46,965 bases of DNA, taken from NCBI GenBank assembly GCA_003212375.1, contig QCPY01000009.1, positions 1 to 46,965 of the forward strand, in the 5' to 3' direction. Position numbers and translations under genes: made by a program. This document shows, piece after piece, positions 9,383-18,287 of this stretch (position 1 is the stretch's first letter; each line of letters starts with the position of its first letter). Source of the stretch: Prochlorococcus sp. AG-442-N17. Lineage in GTDB: Bacteria > Cyanobacteriota > Cyanobacteriia > PCC-6307 > Cyanobiaceae. The notes under the pieces are model-generated. The model did no database searches and had not been told where the DNA came from. It saw only the letters and a list, made by a program, of their open reading frames with translations.

Positions 9383-10130
9383 ATAAAATTTGTGTTAGTA
9401 ATACATCCATTAAAGATACAGTAACGAGAGTCATTACAACTGCGCCTGTTGTACTTGTTCCAACTTCTTTTGGACCGCCTTTAGTTGTGAGTCCATATCC
9501 ACAAGCAATAATTGAAATAAGTAAACCGAATACTACAGATTTTATTATCATTGAAGTTAAGTCTGAACTGGTTAAACTCACATTACCTGACCTTACGGAT
9601 GTCCAAAAAACTATTGGAGGAACTTTATAAAAAATTGTGCTCCAAATTTGTCCACTCCATAAAGCTACAGATAAAAACAAAAGACACTGTATTGGAGACA
9701 TTATTACCATTGATAGTAACCTTGGGACTACCAAATATTGGACTGGTTCGGTCCTTAACATAGTTATCGCCTCAATTTGTTCTGTGACTTTCATAGTGCC
9801 CAGTTGGGCGGCATAGGCAGTAGCAACCTTCCCAGTCATTAAAGTAGCAGTTAGAAGAGGAGCCATTTCTCTCGCCATGCCTACTGCTAATAAACCGCCA
9901 ATTTCACTTGAAACCCCCATACTTGTAAGTTGTGATGCAACTTGAATATTAAAAACTGTACCCGCGGCAATTCCTGTAATTAATACAATTAACAAACTCC
10001 CAGGACCTGACTCCATAAGTTGATCAAAGAGGTCATTTTTGGAAATTTTACCTCTAAAGATAAAATTAATTGCTTGCCCGCCAATGATTAAGCTGCTTAG
10101 TATTCTTTTAAAAAAATTAGGGTAATACAT
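9375..10130 (-). CDS. MlaE-family lipid ABC transporter permease (Ycf63-like)
   Basis: This is an integral membrane permease of the MlaE/TGD1 family, which carries phospholipids or related lipids between membranes with an MlaF-type ATPase and an MlaD/TGD2-type substrate protein. The family motif EQIEAITML lies in the cytoplasmic coupling helix, after GMAREMAPLLTATLMTGK. About five transmembrane segments fit in 251 residues. In algal plastids the homologue is Ycf63. The ATPase and MCE-domain partners are not in this window. It sits 9 bp behind the transporter gene and overlaps DUF3119. Confidence 0.9.
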   Translation of the reverse strand: MYYPNFFKRILSSLIIGGQAINFIFRGKISKNDLFDQLMESGPGSLLIVLITGIAAGTVFNIQVASQLTSMGVSSEIGGLLAVGMAREMAPLLTATLMTGKVATAYAAQLGTMKVTEQIEAITMLRTEPVQYLVVPRLLSMVIMSPIQCLLFLSVALWSGQIWSTIFYKVPPIVFWTSVRSGNVSLTSSDLTSMIIKSVVFGLLISIIACGYGLTTKGGPKEVGTSTTGAVVMTLVTVSLMDVLLTQILFG

Positions 10131-10139
10131 ATCTTTATA

Positions 10140-11537
10140 TTAGTTTGTAATTGATTTTTGATCCCAGTTCCGCATTACTAATATTCCAATTATTACTAAA
10201 ACTGAGGGTATAAAACCAATACATAATCTAATAGTTAATTGTGCTGAAGTACATTGCTCAATAATACTCAAACTATCTTTATCAACAAAGCATGATTGAT
10301 AACCAGACAAATACAGCAAAAATCCTAATAATTGAACACTCAATGCGATTCCAACCTTTTGAATAAGTACCATCCAAGCAGTATATAATCCTGCTGGTTT
10401 CTCTGGATCTTCATCAATTGCATCAGGAAGTAGTGACCAAGGGATAAGGAAAGCAGTTGAAGCTCCAATTCCAATAAGACAGATTATGAAAATTAAAAGA
10501 GTAAACAAAATTATGTTATTTGCATTTATAAATAGACCGTCGCTAATTTCTGAAGAATTTGATAGGGCAGGTAAAAATAGCGCTGCCGTACAAGAAATAA
10601 TCCACATAATCGCGCCATAGTTTAAAGCTGAAATTCTATTTAGTTTATTTGATACTCTTGCCCATATTTGTAAACCTATTAAGGCGCTAATTTGGAAAGG
10701 TATCGGGATCCACATTGCAATATCTGTTGGCACCTTTAGTACATCTTCCACATAGATTAACGCCACAGTTTGCATTAATTGTAAGGCGCACCAGAGCAGA
10801 ATATAAAGCGTAATAACTTTAAGAAATTTTTTATTTCTGAAAATCCTTTTGAATTGAAGTGTTATGTTTTCAATTTTTCCTGAAGGCCTTCTTGCTTTTT
10901 TTGCAAATGGAGCCAATCCCCAACAGGATATTAATGTTGTTGTAACTGCAATGCATCCACTGATTTTACCCATCAAAAAATATTCATTATTTGCAGATCC
11001 TTCGGAACCTAAAACAATTCCAGCAATAATTAAACCAGTTAATCCTGCAATTATTGAACCAGTAAATCTGGCAGCATTTAATCTTGTTCTTATTGCGGTT
11101 TTTTGAGAAATCTCAGTTGATAGAGCTGCAAAAGGAAGATTAATGCTTGTGTATGCAGTCATTACAATTATAGAAATTATGGCATAGTAAATAGTCTTAT
11201 TTAGTACTGAACCTGTGGGTGTCCACCATATCGCAGCTAAAGAGAAACCAAGAGGAACAGATGCCGCTATCATCCAAGGGATTCTAGGCCCCCATCTTGA
11301 TTTGGTCCTATCACTTAACCATCCAATTAAAGGATCATTTATTGCATCCCATATCTTTATTAACATCAACAATGATCCAGCAATTATTACTGGTAATCCA
11401 GCTGAAATAAAGAATTTAAAAAGAAAAAAACCAAATTGCGTTGCTACTAAACCTGTGCCTGCATCTCCTAAACCATAGGAAACCATTAATCTTGTTGTTG
11501 ATCTTGTAATATTTTTTTTCGAGTGTGAATTTTCCAA
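10140..11537 (-). CDS. GPH/melibiose-type MFS transporter
   Basis: This 465-residue protein has about twelve transmembrane segments and the signature of the glycoside-pentoside-hexuronide:cation symporter family: DAINDPLIGWLSDRTKSRWG near residues 64-83, where Asp residues in helix 2 bind the coupling cation in MelB. The second-half signature around WSLLPDAIDEDPEKPAG is also typical. The substrate is unknown; a sugar or a related polar solute coupled to sodium or protons is the family expectation. It heads the lipid-linked minus-strand run, which raises the alternative that it moves a lipid or head group, as in MFSD2-like relatives. Confidence 0.85.
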   Translation of the reverse strand: MENSHSKKNITRSTTRLMVSYGLGDAGTGLVATQFGFFLFKFFISAGLPVIIAGSLLMLIKIWDAINDPLIGWLSDRTKSRWGPRIPWMIAASVPLGFSLAAIWWTPTGSVLNKTIYYAIISIIVMTAYTSINLPFAALSTEISQKTAIRTRLNAARFTGSIIAGLTGLIIAGIVLGSEGSANNEYFLMGKISGCIAVTTTLISCWGLAPFAKKARRPSGKIENITLQFKRIFRNKKFLKVITLYILLWCALQLMQTVALIYVEDVLKVPTDIAMWIPIPFQISALIGLQIWARVSNKLNRISALNYGAIMWIISCTAALFLPALSNSSEISDGLFINANNIILFTLLIFIICLIGIGASTAFLIPWSLLPDAIDEDPEKPAGLYTAWMVLIQKVGIALSVQLLGFLLYLSGYQSCFVDKDSLSIIEQCTSAQLTIRLCIGFIPSVLVIIGILVMRNWDQKSITN

Positions 11538-11597
11538 TCTTTTTACTTTGTTGATTGTTTGATAATGTATTATTGCAAGGGTAATTCTATTACTTAT

Positions 11598-11668
11598 GCG
11601 GGCGTGGTTTAGTGGTAAAACCTCAGCCTTCCAAGCTGAAGATGCGGGTTCGATTCCCGCCGCCCGCT
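11598..11668 (+). tRNA. tRNA-Gly (anticodon TCC)
   Basis: A complete 71-nt cloverleaf. The acceptor arm GCGGGCG (11598-11604) pairs with CGCCCGC (11661-11667), with a T discriminator and no encoded CCA. The anticodon loop CTTCCAA between TCAGC and GCTGA gives anticodon TCC, reading GGA/GGG. The T arm is CGGG-TTCGATT-CCCG. It is tail to tail with the debranching-enzyme gene, one base apart. Confidence 0.97.
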
Positions 11669-11669
11669 T

Positions 11670-13703
11670 TTAGAATATATTATTTTTTGCCCTAAATAAT
11701 TCTTCTGAAATGATTAATAAAGAGCTTCTACTCTTTATTGAAACAGATTTTTCTTTGATAGTTAGGGGCTCAAAAATTTTAGGCATGCTAGTGTCAATAA
11801 CTTTTAACCAATTATATTTACATTTCGGCAAGGGGAAATCGATACTTTTTGAATATGCATTTAAACCTATCCAGACAAGAGGATTAGAATTCTCCTTGTT
11901 AATGCTGAAGGCAACTGTGTGAGACCAACTACTCCAATCGGGACTATCTAACTTTGTTCCATGCCAATGATATGTTGGAATATTTTCATTGGTTTGATTT
12001 TTAGGGGAGAATGATGGATTAAAAATGTTTATTAGTTTTTTTCGGATTTTTATAACGTATTTACAATACTCTAATAATTCCAAATCTTGTTGACCATGAC
12101 CCCAATTCATCCAGCCCAATAAATTATTTTGGCACCAAGAATTATTGTTACCGCCTTGTGACCTTCCTATCTCATCACCCATAAGAATCATGGGAACACC
12201 TTTAGAGATAAGTAAACTAAGAATAAGATTTTTTTGTTGTCTTTTTCTTAAATCATTGATCAATAAGTTTGTAGTTGGCCCCTCTATACCATGATTCCAA
12301 GAATTGTTATGGTTATCACCATCTCTATTTTGTTCTCTATTGGCAAAATTATGTTTTCTATTGAAAGTTACTAAATCTTTTAAAGTGAATCCATCATGTG
12401 AAGTAATAAAATTTATTGATTTTGGTAAAATATTTTTCTCTTTATAAATAGATGGACTACCTTTTATTTTATCACTCATATTCCAAGCTGTATCTTTATC
12501 TCCCTTCCAAAATCTCCGCAAGTCATCTCTAAAATGACCATTCCAAGTGAAAGTATTCTTAGATGGGAAATCACCTAATTTATATAAGCCTCCACAATCC
12601 CATGGCTCACTTATTAATTTGATATCGATAAGTTCTGGTTCACATTCTATATCTTCAAAAATTGGAGGATTTTCGAGTGGCGAAAGATTTTCACCTCTAG
12701 ATAGGGCAATTCCTAAATCAAATCTAAAGCCATCTACTCCAAATTCACTCGCCCAACATTTTAATGATTCAATTATTAGTTTTCTAACTAATCCTCTGTT
12801 TGCTGCAATAGTATTACCACATCCTGAGACGTCCTGATAAGTTTTATCTTTTCCTATAAAGTAATAAAGGTTTTCATCTATACCTTTCCAAGATATTGCC
12901 GGTCCTTGAGAATCTCCCTCAGAAGTGTGATTGTATACAACATCCAAAATAACTTCAATATCTTCTTTATGACATTCCTCTACTAATCTTCTAAATTCCT
13001 CTCTATTCTTTACGGCAGATTCATTCGAAAGATATTCAAAATGAGGAGTAAACCAATTGATTGGACTATAACCCCAAAAATTCTCTAAACCATTTGGTGC
13101 ATCAGTTGGATCAAAACAAAAAATTGGAAGTAATTCAATTGTTGTAATACCGAGTTCTTTAAGATATGGAATTTTTTTTAAAAATTTCTTGAAACAACTC
13201 TCATTTGTATAAGTTGATTCAGTGAAGGATTTGATATGAAGTTCATAAATAATTGTTTCTTCCCAAGAATGTTTCGGTCTTGGATAATCCTTAAAATTAA
13301 ATAATTTTCTATCGCAAACAACGCTTTTAAGACAAGAATGAGTATTTTCTTGGGTTTTTAATGCATTTTCTCTTTTGTAACTGCCCCATCCAGTAATACC
13401 CCTCGAACATGGATCAAGTAGTACTTTTTTTTCATAATTATTATTAATTTCATTATTTTTTTGTTTTATTCTAAAAGCATAAATACAACCTTCATTTAGA
13501 TTTTTTATTTCCACATGCCAGTAGGGACCAGTATTATGGTTCTGATCTAATTTAAATATAGTTTTTGGGGAAATAGAGTCTTCTTTCTCAAACAATAAGA
13601 TTTCTACATATTCAGCATTTGTTGCTATTAGGGAAAAATTAACGCCTTGTGCAGTTAGAGAACTCCCTAAAGGAAATGGTTTACCTTTATTTTTATGAAT
13701 CAC
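11670..13703 (-). CDS. glgX: Glycogen debranching enzyme / isoamylase (GlgX/TreX type)
   Basis: A GH13 enzyme that hydrolyses alpha-1,6 branches of glycogen in the cytosol. The N-terminal 110 residues look like a CBM48 glycogen-binding domain (PFPLGSSLTAQGVNFSL). The catalytic barrel carries DVVYNHT (254-260), nucleophile Asp329 in VDGFRFDLG, general acid Glu366 in ISEPWDCGG, and transition-state Asp437 in FITSHDGFT. At 677 residues it is full length. It is monocistronic as far as can be seen, with a 627-bp spacer upstream. GlgX and isoamylase proper cannot be separated by eye. Confidence 0.93.
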   Translation of the reverse strand: MIHKNKGKPFPLGSSLTAQGVNFSLIATNAEYVEILLFEKEDSISPKTIFKLDQNHNTGPYWHVEIKNLNEGCIYAFRIKQKNNEINNNYEKKVLLDPCSRGITGWGSYKRENALKTQENTHSCLKSVVCDRKLFNFKDYPRPKHSWEETIIYELHIKSFTESTYTNESCFKKFLKKIPYLKELGITTIELLPIFCFDPTDAPNGLENFWGYSPINWFTPHFEYLSNESAVKNREEFRRLVEECHKEDIEVILDVVYNHTSEGDSQGPAISWKGIDENLYYFIGKDKTYQDVSGCGNTIAANRGLVRKLIIESLKCWASEFGVDGFRFDLGIALSRGENLSPLENPPIFEDIECEPELIDIKLISEPWDCGGLYKLGDFPSKNTFTWNGHFRDDLRRFWKGDKDTAWNMSDKIKGSPSIYKEKNILPKSINFITSHDGFTLKDLVTFNRKHNFANREQNRDGDNHNNSWNHGIEGPTTNLLINDLRKRQQKNLILSLLISKGVPMILMGDEIGRSQGGNNNSWCQNNLLGWMNWGHGQQDLELLEYCKYVIKIRKKLINIFNPSFSPKNQTNENIPTYHWHGTKLDSPDWSSWSHTVAFSINKENSNPLVWIGLNAYSKSIDFPLPKCKYNWLKVIDTSMPKIFEPLTIKEKSVSIKSRSSLLIISEELFRAKNNIF

Positions 13704-14330
13704 TTTCTCCTTATCATTGATTAGTTAAATAAATATTGGGATAATTATTAAATTACTGATATTTGAATAATAGATGCAAATTTAAAAAAAAAACTCAAAT
13801 TTAAGGTTTCACTAATCAACTTTATTAGATCTTGTAGATTGTAGATTTTTTAATTAATTACAATTTATTTATCCATCTGCACAGTTCATAGAACGATTTA
13901 GAGAGAAAGTTTAATAATTAGAAAACCAGATTTTTCTTGATTTCAAAATACAAATTACGCTTTTTCATGTGATGAGAAGGAAATATAACTGAAAATTAAT
14001 AAAACATAATAAATAGCTCAATTTCTTAACTTCATTTCCCTTTGGCATTTTTTCTTTGAAAAATGGAGTTAGATTTCTTTAGAATAAATCTTGTGCTACC
14101 AATGGGTTTGACTGTTGTCTATTCAAAAATACTACTTTTTATGTGATAAAAATGTGTGGTCATAAAAATAAATAATTTAGCTAAAAATGTCTCTAAGATT
14201 TGTATAAAGCTTTGCGCCGCCGGCATTTTCGGTTGCCGTATTTGAATTTGCTCCATATGATATGCAAGTTCGAGGTTTTTAGGCTTGATTCAAACTCTTG
14301 TCTTTAAATTTCTGCTTTACAAACAATTCA
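13704..14330. other. 627-bp intergenic region between glgX and HU gene
   Basis: This is the longest gap in the window and must hold the divergent promoters of glgX and the HU gene. I see no convincing gene: only 27-codon frames without family resemblance occur on either strand. A short GC-rich patch stands out around 14214-14238. An unannotated small RNA is possible but not shown. Confidence 0.6.
14221..14238. other. Short hairpin in the HU gene 5' region
   Basis: CGGCA (14221-14225) and TGCCG (14234-14238) form a 5-bp stem around an 8-nt loop, preceded by GCGCCGC. The patch is far more GC-rich than its surroundings and lies about 95 bp ahead of the HU start. It could be an RNA structure in the leader or part of a small RNA. 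Confidence 0.3.
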
Positions 14331-14606
14331 ATGAACAAAGCTGATTTAGTAAATCTTGTTGCTGCTCGTACAGAGCTCACAAAAACGGATGTTTCTTTAG
14401 TTGTTGATGCAGCTATTGAAACTATTGTTGATTCAGTAGTGGAAGGCAAAAAAGTCTCCATACTAGGATTTGGTTCTTTCGAACCAAGAGATCGTTCTGC
14501 AAGACAGGGATTAAACCCTAAAACAGGCGAAAAAATAGCAATACCAGCTAAAAGAGTTCCAACATTCTCAGCCGGTAAACTTTTTAAGGATAGAGTTCAA
14601 GGGTAA
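14331..14606 (+). CDS. hup: DNA-binding protein HU
   Basis: HU is a small histone-like dimer that bends and compacts DNA. From the ATG at 14331 the product is 91 residues and starts MNKADLVNLVAARTELTKTD, exactly the usual HU N-terminus; a TTG eleven codons upstream would add a tail not seen in the family and is rejected. The signature GFGSFEPRDRSARQGLNPKT includes the DNA-inserting beta arm. A strong intrinsic terminator follows 30 bp downstream, so the gene is transcribed alone, in keeping with high expression. Confidence 0.95.
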   Translation: MNKADLVNLVAARTELTKTDVSLVVDAAIETIVDSVVEGKKVSILGFGSFEPRDRSARQGLNPKTGEKIAIPAKRVPTFSAGKLFKDRVQG

Positions 14607-14636
14607 ACTTTTTAATCTATTTCTTTCTTTAATGCG

Positions 14637-14666
14637 AAGGTGCTCTTTTTAGAGCACCTTTTTTTT
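14637..14666 (+). terminator. Intrinsic terminator of the HU gene
   Basis: A perfect 10-bp stem, AAGGTGCTCT (14637-14646) with AGAGCACCTT (14651-14660), closes a TTTT loop and is followed directly by six more T residues. It is the only textbook rho-independent terminator I could find in the window. Confidence 0.93.
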
Positions 14667-14745
14667 CAAATTTCAATAAAATTCTATTTGCTCAATACCC
14701 AAAACTCTTAACAATTTATCTCAAATTATGAGGTCTTAAGAAGTA

Positions 14746-15057
14746 ATGAAATGTTTAACTTTTTTATTTCTAAAATTTTTGTTGTTATCTAATTTTGCAA
14801 TGGCAGAAATAATACCAACAAAATCCAAAATCTTAAAAGACTCTAGTTATTGTATTAAAGATTCTCAAACCAAAGTTTGCCAAGAGTTAGTTTTTGAAAT
14901 AGAAAAACTGCAATTAGTTGTATTTGACCAAAATAGATTCAAATGTCAATCAAGTTTATTGGGGCTGCAGTCGGCAATTATTGAATCTTATTTTTTTAAA
15001 AATTTCTCAAATGAGAGAATTTCATTTATGATCCCATATGTGATTAAAAATTGTTAA
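14746..15057 (+). CDS. Small exported protein, unknown
   Basis: A 103-residue protein I do not recognise. The N-terminus has a clear Sec signal peptide (MKCLTFLFLKFLLLSNFAMA), with probable cleavage after AMA at residue 20. The mature part of about 83 residues holds four cysteines (in SSYCIK, KVCQEL, RFKCQS and the penultimate Cys of IKNC), an even number suited to two disulfides in an oxidising compartment. It is followed 54 bp later by another small membrane protein on the same strand. Its function cannot be inferred. Confidence 0.6.
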   Translation: MKCLTFLFLKFLLLSNFAMAEIIPTKSKILKDSSYCIKDSQTKVCQELVFEIEKLQLVVFDQNRFKCQSSLLGLQSAIIESYFFKNFSNERISFMIPYVIKNC

Positions 15058-15111
15058 TTATTAAAATAATTTCTTTTTTTGGAATATTATAAATTTGGAT
15101 TTTAGGTTGTA

Positions 15112-15357
15112 ATGGTAAAAGGTTTCTCTGATAATGAAGTTAAAAATGATGCTGACAAAAAAGAATCAAAAAAAGAAAAAAAAGGCTTAGCAGCTTTTCT
15201 TAAAGGGAAGAAATTTACTTACACTTTGCCAGGCAAAAAACAAATAAATATTTTTGGATCAATAGTATTAGGCTTAAATATGATTTTAATATTACTAGTT
15301 ATACTTTATTTAAAGAATCAAGAATTCCATGACTTTGTTTTTAATGTTGGTCGTTAA
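15112..15357 (+). CDS. Small single-pass membrane protein, unknown
   Basis: An 81-residue protein. The first 45 residues are highly charged and lysine-rich (KKESKKEKK). One hydrophobic helix follows at about residues 48-67 (GSIVLGLNMILILLVILYL), then a short tail. By the positive-inside rule the Lys-rich N-terminus faces the cytoplasm. I recognise no family. The gene sits in a tandem of small plus-strand genes after the HU gene. Confidence 0.55.
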   Translation: MVKGFSDNEVKNDADKKESKKEKKGLAAFLKGKKFTYTLPGKKQINIFGSIVLGLNMILILLVILYLKNQEFHDFVFNVGR

Positions 15358-15413
15358 ATATTTTTAGATCGAAAAAATTTCTTAAATGATATATTTAAAT
15401 TTTAGAAATTCTT

Positions 15414-15671
15414 ATGAAGTTAGTAAATTTAGTTTTTCAAGCATTTTTTTTGTTAATAGCTCTTCTATTTTTGATATATTTTCTAACAGGTTTTGACTCC
15501 GCTTTTGAGGCAGATCAGAATTGTCATTCATATTTATCAAGTTACGATAATCTATCTGGAAATTATGGTTGTGATCATGATACTGAGACACATCAGTGGA
15601 TACTTTACGAGTCAAATGACGACAAAGAACCAGCTAAAATTATTAAGAAATTTAGGTACAAATTTTTATAA
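15414..15671 (+). CDS. Small membrane-anchored protein, unknown
   Basis: An 85-residue protein with an N-terminal hydrophobic segment (about residues 5-26) that acts as an anchor or uncleaved signal, then an acidic stretch with two cysteines (QNCHSY and YGCDHD) and a basic C-terminus. No family is recognised. Its 3' end overlaps by 6 bp the 3' end of the convergent 70-residue membrane protein gene. The frame is preferred over the overlapping alternatives because it has a coherent anchor-plus-soluble layout and the AT-rich codon use of its neighbours. Confidence 0.5.
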   Translation: MKLVNLVFQAFFLLIALLFLIYFLTGFDSAFEADQNCHSYLSSYDNLSGNYGCDHDTETHQWILYESNDDKEPAKIIKKFRYKFL

Positions 15672-15878
15672 TTCAAATTTCTTATAAAAAAACTTTGCAC
15701 TTATTATGGATATTATTGCTGTAATTGCGAAAGTAAGATACTGGTATATGCTTCCTTCTAAGTAAATTTTATTTTTATAAAGGGGATAATCTATTAAAGA
15801 ACCTAATGTTCCCCAAATTATTACCCATAAAGATATATAGAGGATTCCTTTTATTGGATTAGACTTTTTTTCTTCCAT
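15666..15878 (-). CDS. Small two-helix membrane protein downstream of hli
   Basis: A 70-residue protein with two hydrophobic helices (about residues 10-27 and 43-61) joined by a loop with SLIDYPLYKNKIYLEGSIYQ. The function is unknown to me. It begins 2 bp after the hli stop codon, so it is almost certainly translated from the same transcript, which suggests a photosynthetic-membrane or stress-related role. Its first codons (MEEKKSNP) repeat those of hli (MEEKDSP). Confidence 0.6.
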   Translation of the reverse strand: MEEKKSNPIKGILYISLWVIIWGTLGSLIDYPLYKNKIYLEGSIYQYLTFAITAIISIISAKFFYKKFEL

Positions 15879-15880
15879 TT

Positions 15881-16126
15881 TTAATTTATACCAAAAATTG
15901 AAGAAGTAACAGGTCTGCCACTCAAGACTAACTCGGTTAATATGAGCATTAAGAATCCGATCATAGCTGCTCTACCGTTCACAAGCTCTGCGCTGCTATT
16001 AAATCCAAAAACATTCTTTACTTCATCACCCTGATTGTCTACCCATTTTGAGTATTCATTATCAGTTAATGATTTATTAGTAAAACCATCATTTTGATTT
16101 TCCATCGGAGAGTCTTTTTCTTCCAT
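15881..16126 (-). CDS. High-light-inducible protein (Hli/HLIP)
   Basis: An 81-residue single-helix protein of the chlorophyll a/b-binding superfamily. The signature AELVNGRAAMIGF is complete: the ExxNGRxAM helix with the Glu, Asn and Arg that bind chlorophyll. The hydrophobic helix continues to LMLILTEL and ends SGRPVTSSIFGIN. Hli proteins sit in thylakoid membranes and protect photosystem assembly or quench excess energy under high light. The first 35 residues are polar. It lies 43 bp downstream of cbiB. Which hli copy this is cannot be decided here. Confidence 0.92.
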   Translation of the reverse strand: MEEKDSPMENQNDGFTNKSLTDNEYSKWVDNQGDEVKNVFGFNSSAELVNGRAAMIGFLMLILTELVLSGRPVTSSIFGIN

Positions 16127-16169
16127 AGGGCCTTTATTTTATATTAATAACTTTTAAACTAATTTATTA

Positions 16170-17195
16170 TTAAATTAAATTCGAGACTATAGAAAAAATT
16201 AAGACAAAAATTATTATCCATAATAATTGTAATCTCAAAATTAATTGACAAATTAATTTAATTTTTTCTTGATTGCAATAATCTCCAGTCGCATTTATTA
16301 TTGGCTTTTCAATAATTTTATTTTTATATTTACTTTTTCCTCCCAATTTAATACCGGAAATATAGGCAAATATAGCTTCTGAAATCCCAGCATTAGGCGA
16401 ATCATATTTTCTACCATCAAGATAACTGTTTTTTATGATTGATATATACTCATTAACTTTGTCACTTACTAAAGGTAATGTGATTAAAACTAATCTTGAG
16501 GGTATAAAAGTAAAAATATCTTCAATTTTTGCACTGAAAAAACCTAAATATCTAAAATAATCATATTTGTAGCCTATCATTGAATCTAAAGTACTTATAG
16601 CTTTGTAAGAAAAACCAAGTGACAAAGGGCCTGGTAGAAAAACTGAAAACTTCATAAAGACAATTCCAATAAAAATCCAAAATAATGGCCCAAATATTCC
16701 ATCAACAGAATTTTCGGTTAGACTCTCGGTGCTTGATCTCAAGAGATGTTTTATAGAAGATGACCTTACATCCCTACTAACTATCCTTTGAACTTTCTCT
16801 TTGATTATGCTCTTATTTTGGTCATTAATTTCCTTGCTTTCTATTAGCTCTGCAATCTCTTTCACACTTGAAATAAGTCCTTTAGTTGCAATACAACTTG
16901 CAAGTCCAAAAAAAATTAATAATCCACTTAAAAAATCATTTTTTGATTGCACATAATAAAGTTCTATCAATTTTCCCAAACTAAAACTAATTCCAATAGT
17001 AGATATAGCGACAAAGGAGCCTCCCCAAAATAATATATTTTTATTTTTTCTAAAATTATGTATTAGGTAATCAGATATTTTTTTTATGTAAAAACCAATT
17101 ATTTGAACAGGGTGGATTAAGAATCTTGGATCGCCGATCAACAAATCAAAACCAATCGATCCAAGAAATATTAAAAATAAATTTATTTCAGCCAA
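16170..17195 (-). CDS. cbiB: Adenosylcobinamide-phosphate synthase (cobalamin biosynthesis)
   Basis: This membrane enzyme attaches aminopropanol or its phosphate to adenosylcobyric acid late in cobalamin (or pseudocobalamin) synthesis; it is called CbiB or CobD. The conserved N-terminal motif [20 protein letters not shown] (residues 15-34) and the loop [18 protein letters not shown] are diagnostic. Several hydrophobic segments span its 341 residues. The start overlaps the 3' end of ilvC by 13 bp, so the two are translationally coupled, although the pathways differ. Confidence 0.92.
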   Translation of the reverse strand: MAEINLFLIFLGSIGFDLLIGDPRFLIHPVQIIGFYIKKISDYLIHNFRKNKNILFWGGSFVAISTIGISFSLGKLIELYYVQSKNDFLSGLLIFFGLASCIATKGLISSVKEIAELIESKEINDQNKSIIKEKVQRIVSRDVRSSSIKHLLRSSTESLTENSVDGIFGPLFWIFIGIVFMKFSVFLPGPLSLGFSYKAISTLDSMIGYKYDYFRYLGFFSAKIEDIFTFIPSRLVLITLPLVSDKVNEYISIIKNSYLDGRKYDSPNAGISEAIFAYISGIKLGGKSKYKNKIIEKPIINATGDYCNQEKIKLICQLILRLQLLWIIIFVLIFSIVSNLI

Positions 17196-18172
17196 CTGAA
17201 CATAGCACGAAGACCTTTCCCAACTTTTTCTATCTCATGTTGAGAGTTTTCTGCTCTTAATTTTGTCATTAAGGGTTTGTTCTCATCACATTCTTTAACA
17301 AAATTCTTGGCGAAAGTACCATCTTGAATATCTTTTAAAATTTTCTGCATTTCTTTCTTTGTATCATTATTTATAAGTCTTTTGCCGCTTACATAATCAC
17401 CATATTCTGCAGTATTTGAAATCGAATCTCTCATTTGAGATAAACCTCCCTTGACCATAAGATCCACAATTAACTTTACTTCGTGTAGACATTCAAAATA
17501 AGCCAGTTCGGGTTGGTATCCTGCTTCAACGAGAGTTTCAAATCCTGATTTAACAAGTTCTGATAAACCACCACATAGAACTGCTTGTTCTCCAAATAGA
17601 TCTGTTTCAGTTTCTTCTTTGAAATTTGTTTCAAGAATCCCAGCTCTCGTACCTCCAATCCCCTTGGCATAAGCCATGGCTAATGATCTTGCATTGCCCG
17701 AATAATCCTGTTCTACCGCAAACAGAGCAGGTACTCCTTGCCCATTCTGATACTCCCATCGAACAGTGTGTCCAGGTCCTTTTGGTGCAATCATCACAAC
17801 ATCGACAAAACTGGGTGGTTTTATAAGGCCGAATCTTATATTGAATCCATGTGCAAAACTTAATATCTTTCCATCTTTTAAATTTGGTTCTATCTCTCTA
17901 AAGTAAACATCTTTTTGAAACTCATCTGGAAGCAAAATCATTATCCAATCAGCTTTTTCACAAGCCTCAGATACATTAAATACTCTTAAACCATCATTAA
18001 TAGCTTTACTTTCAGATTTGCTACCTTTGTATAAACCTACGATGACATCCATGCCGCTGTCTTTAAGATTTAAAGCATGTGCATGACCTTGCGAACCATA
18101 ACCTATTATTGCAATAGTTTTGTTATTCAAAAGACTTAAGTCAGCATCTACGTCATAAAAGAGTTGTGTCAT
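17183..18172 (-). CDS. ilvC: Ketol-acid reductoisomerase
   Basis: IlvC isomerises and reduces acetolactate or acetohydroxybutyrate with NADPH in valine, leucine and isoleucine synthesis. The Rossmann motif [18 protein letters not shown] opens the protein. The metal- and substrate-binding helices include [17 protein letters not shown] and [12 protein letters not shown]. At 329 residues it is the short class I form of bacteria and cyanobacteria. It is followed by cbiB with a 13-bp overlap and preceded by a 115-bp gap after clpP, room for its own promoter. Confidence 0.97.
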   Translation of the reverse strand: MTQLFYDVDADLSLLNNKTIAIIGYGSQGHAHALNLKDSGMDVIVGLYKGSKSESKAINDGLRVFNVSEACEKADWIMILLPDEFQKDVYFREIEPNLKDGKILSFAHGFNIRFGLIKPPSFVDVVMIAPKGPGHTVRWEYQNGQGVPALFAVEQDYSGNARSLAMAYAKGIGGTRAGILETNFKEETETDLFGEQAVLCGGLSELVKSGFETLVEAGYQPELAYFECLHEVKLIVDLMVKGGLSQMRDSISNTAEYGDYVSGKRLINNDTKKEMQKILKDIQDGTFAKNFVKECDENKPLMTKLRAENSQHEIEKVGKGLRAMFSWLK

Positions 18173-18287
18173 TAGTTGTGGTATCTTGATTTTTTGTTAG
18201 TTAATATTGTAGACACTAAACGAGTAAATAAGCCATTTAATTGCTCATTTAAAAATTAATATTTAAATATTGATTCTTCACTCACAA

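Noticed and set aside
13973-14056. Minus-strand 27-codon hydrophobic frame in the same spacer
   Set aside because: No neighbour coupling, no family resemblance and no ribosome site; AT-rich DNA readily gives hydrophobic short frames.
14063-14146. 27-codon plus-strand frame (MELDFFRINLVL...) ahead of the HU gene, thought of as a small photosystem or cytochrome subunit
   Set aside because: It matches none of the short Psb/Psa/Pet subunits I know, has no ribosome site and lies in a spacer where a chance frame of this length is expected.
14298-14330. TTG-initiated longer HU protein
   Set aside because: HU proteins begin MNK at 14331; the eleven extra residues have no counterpart.
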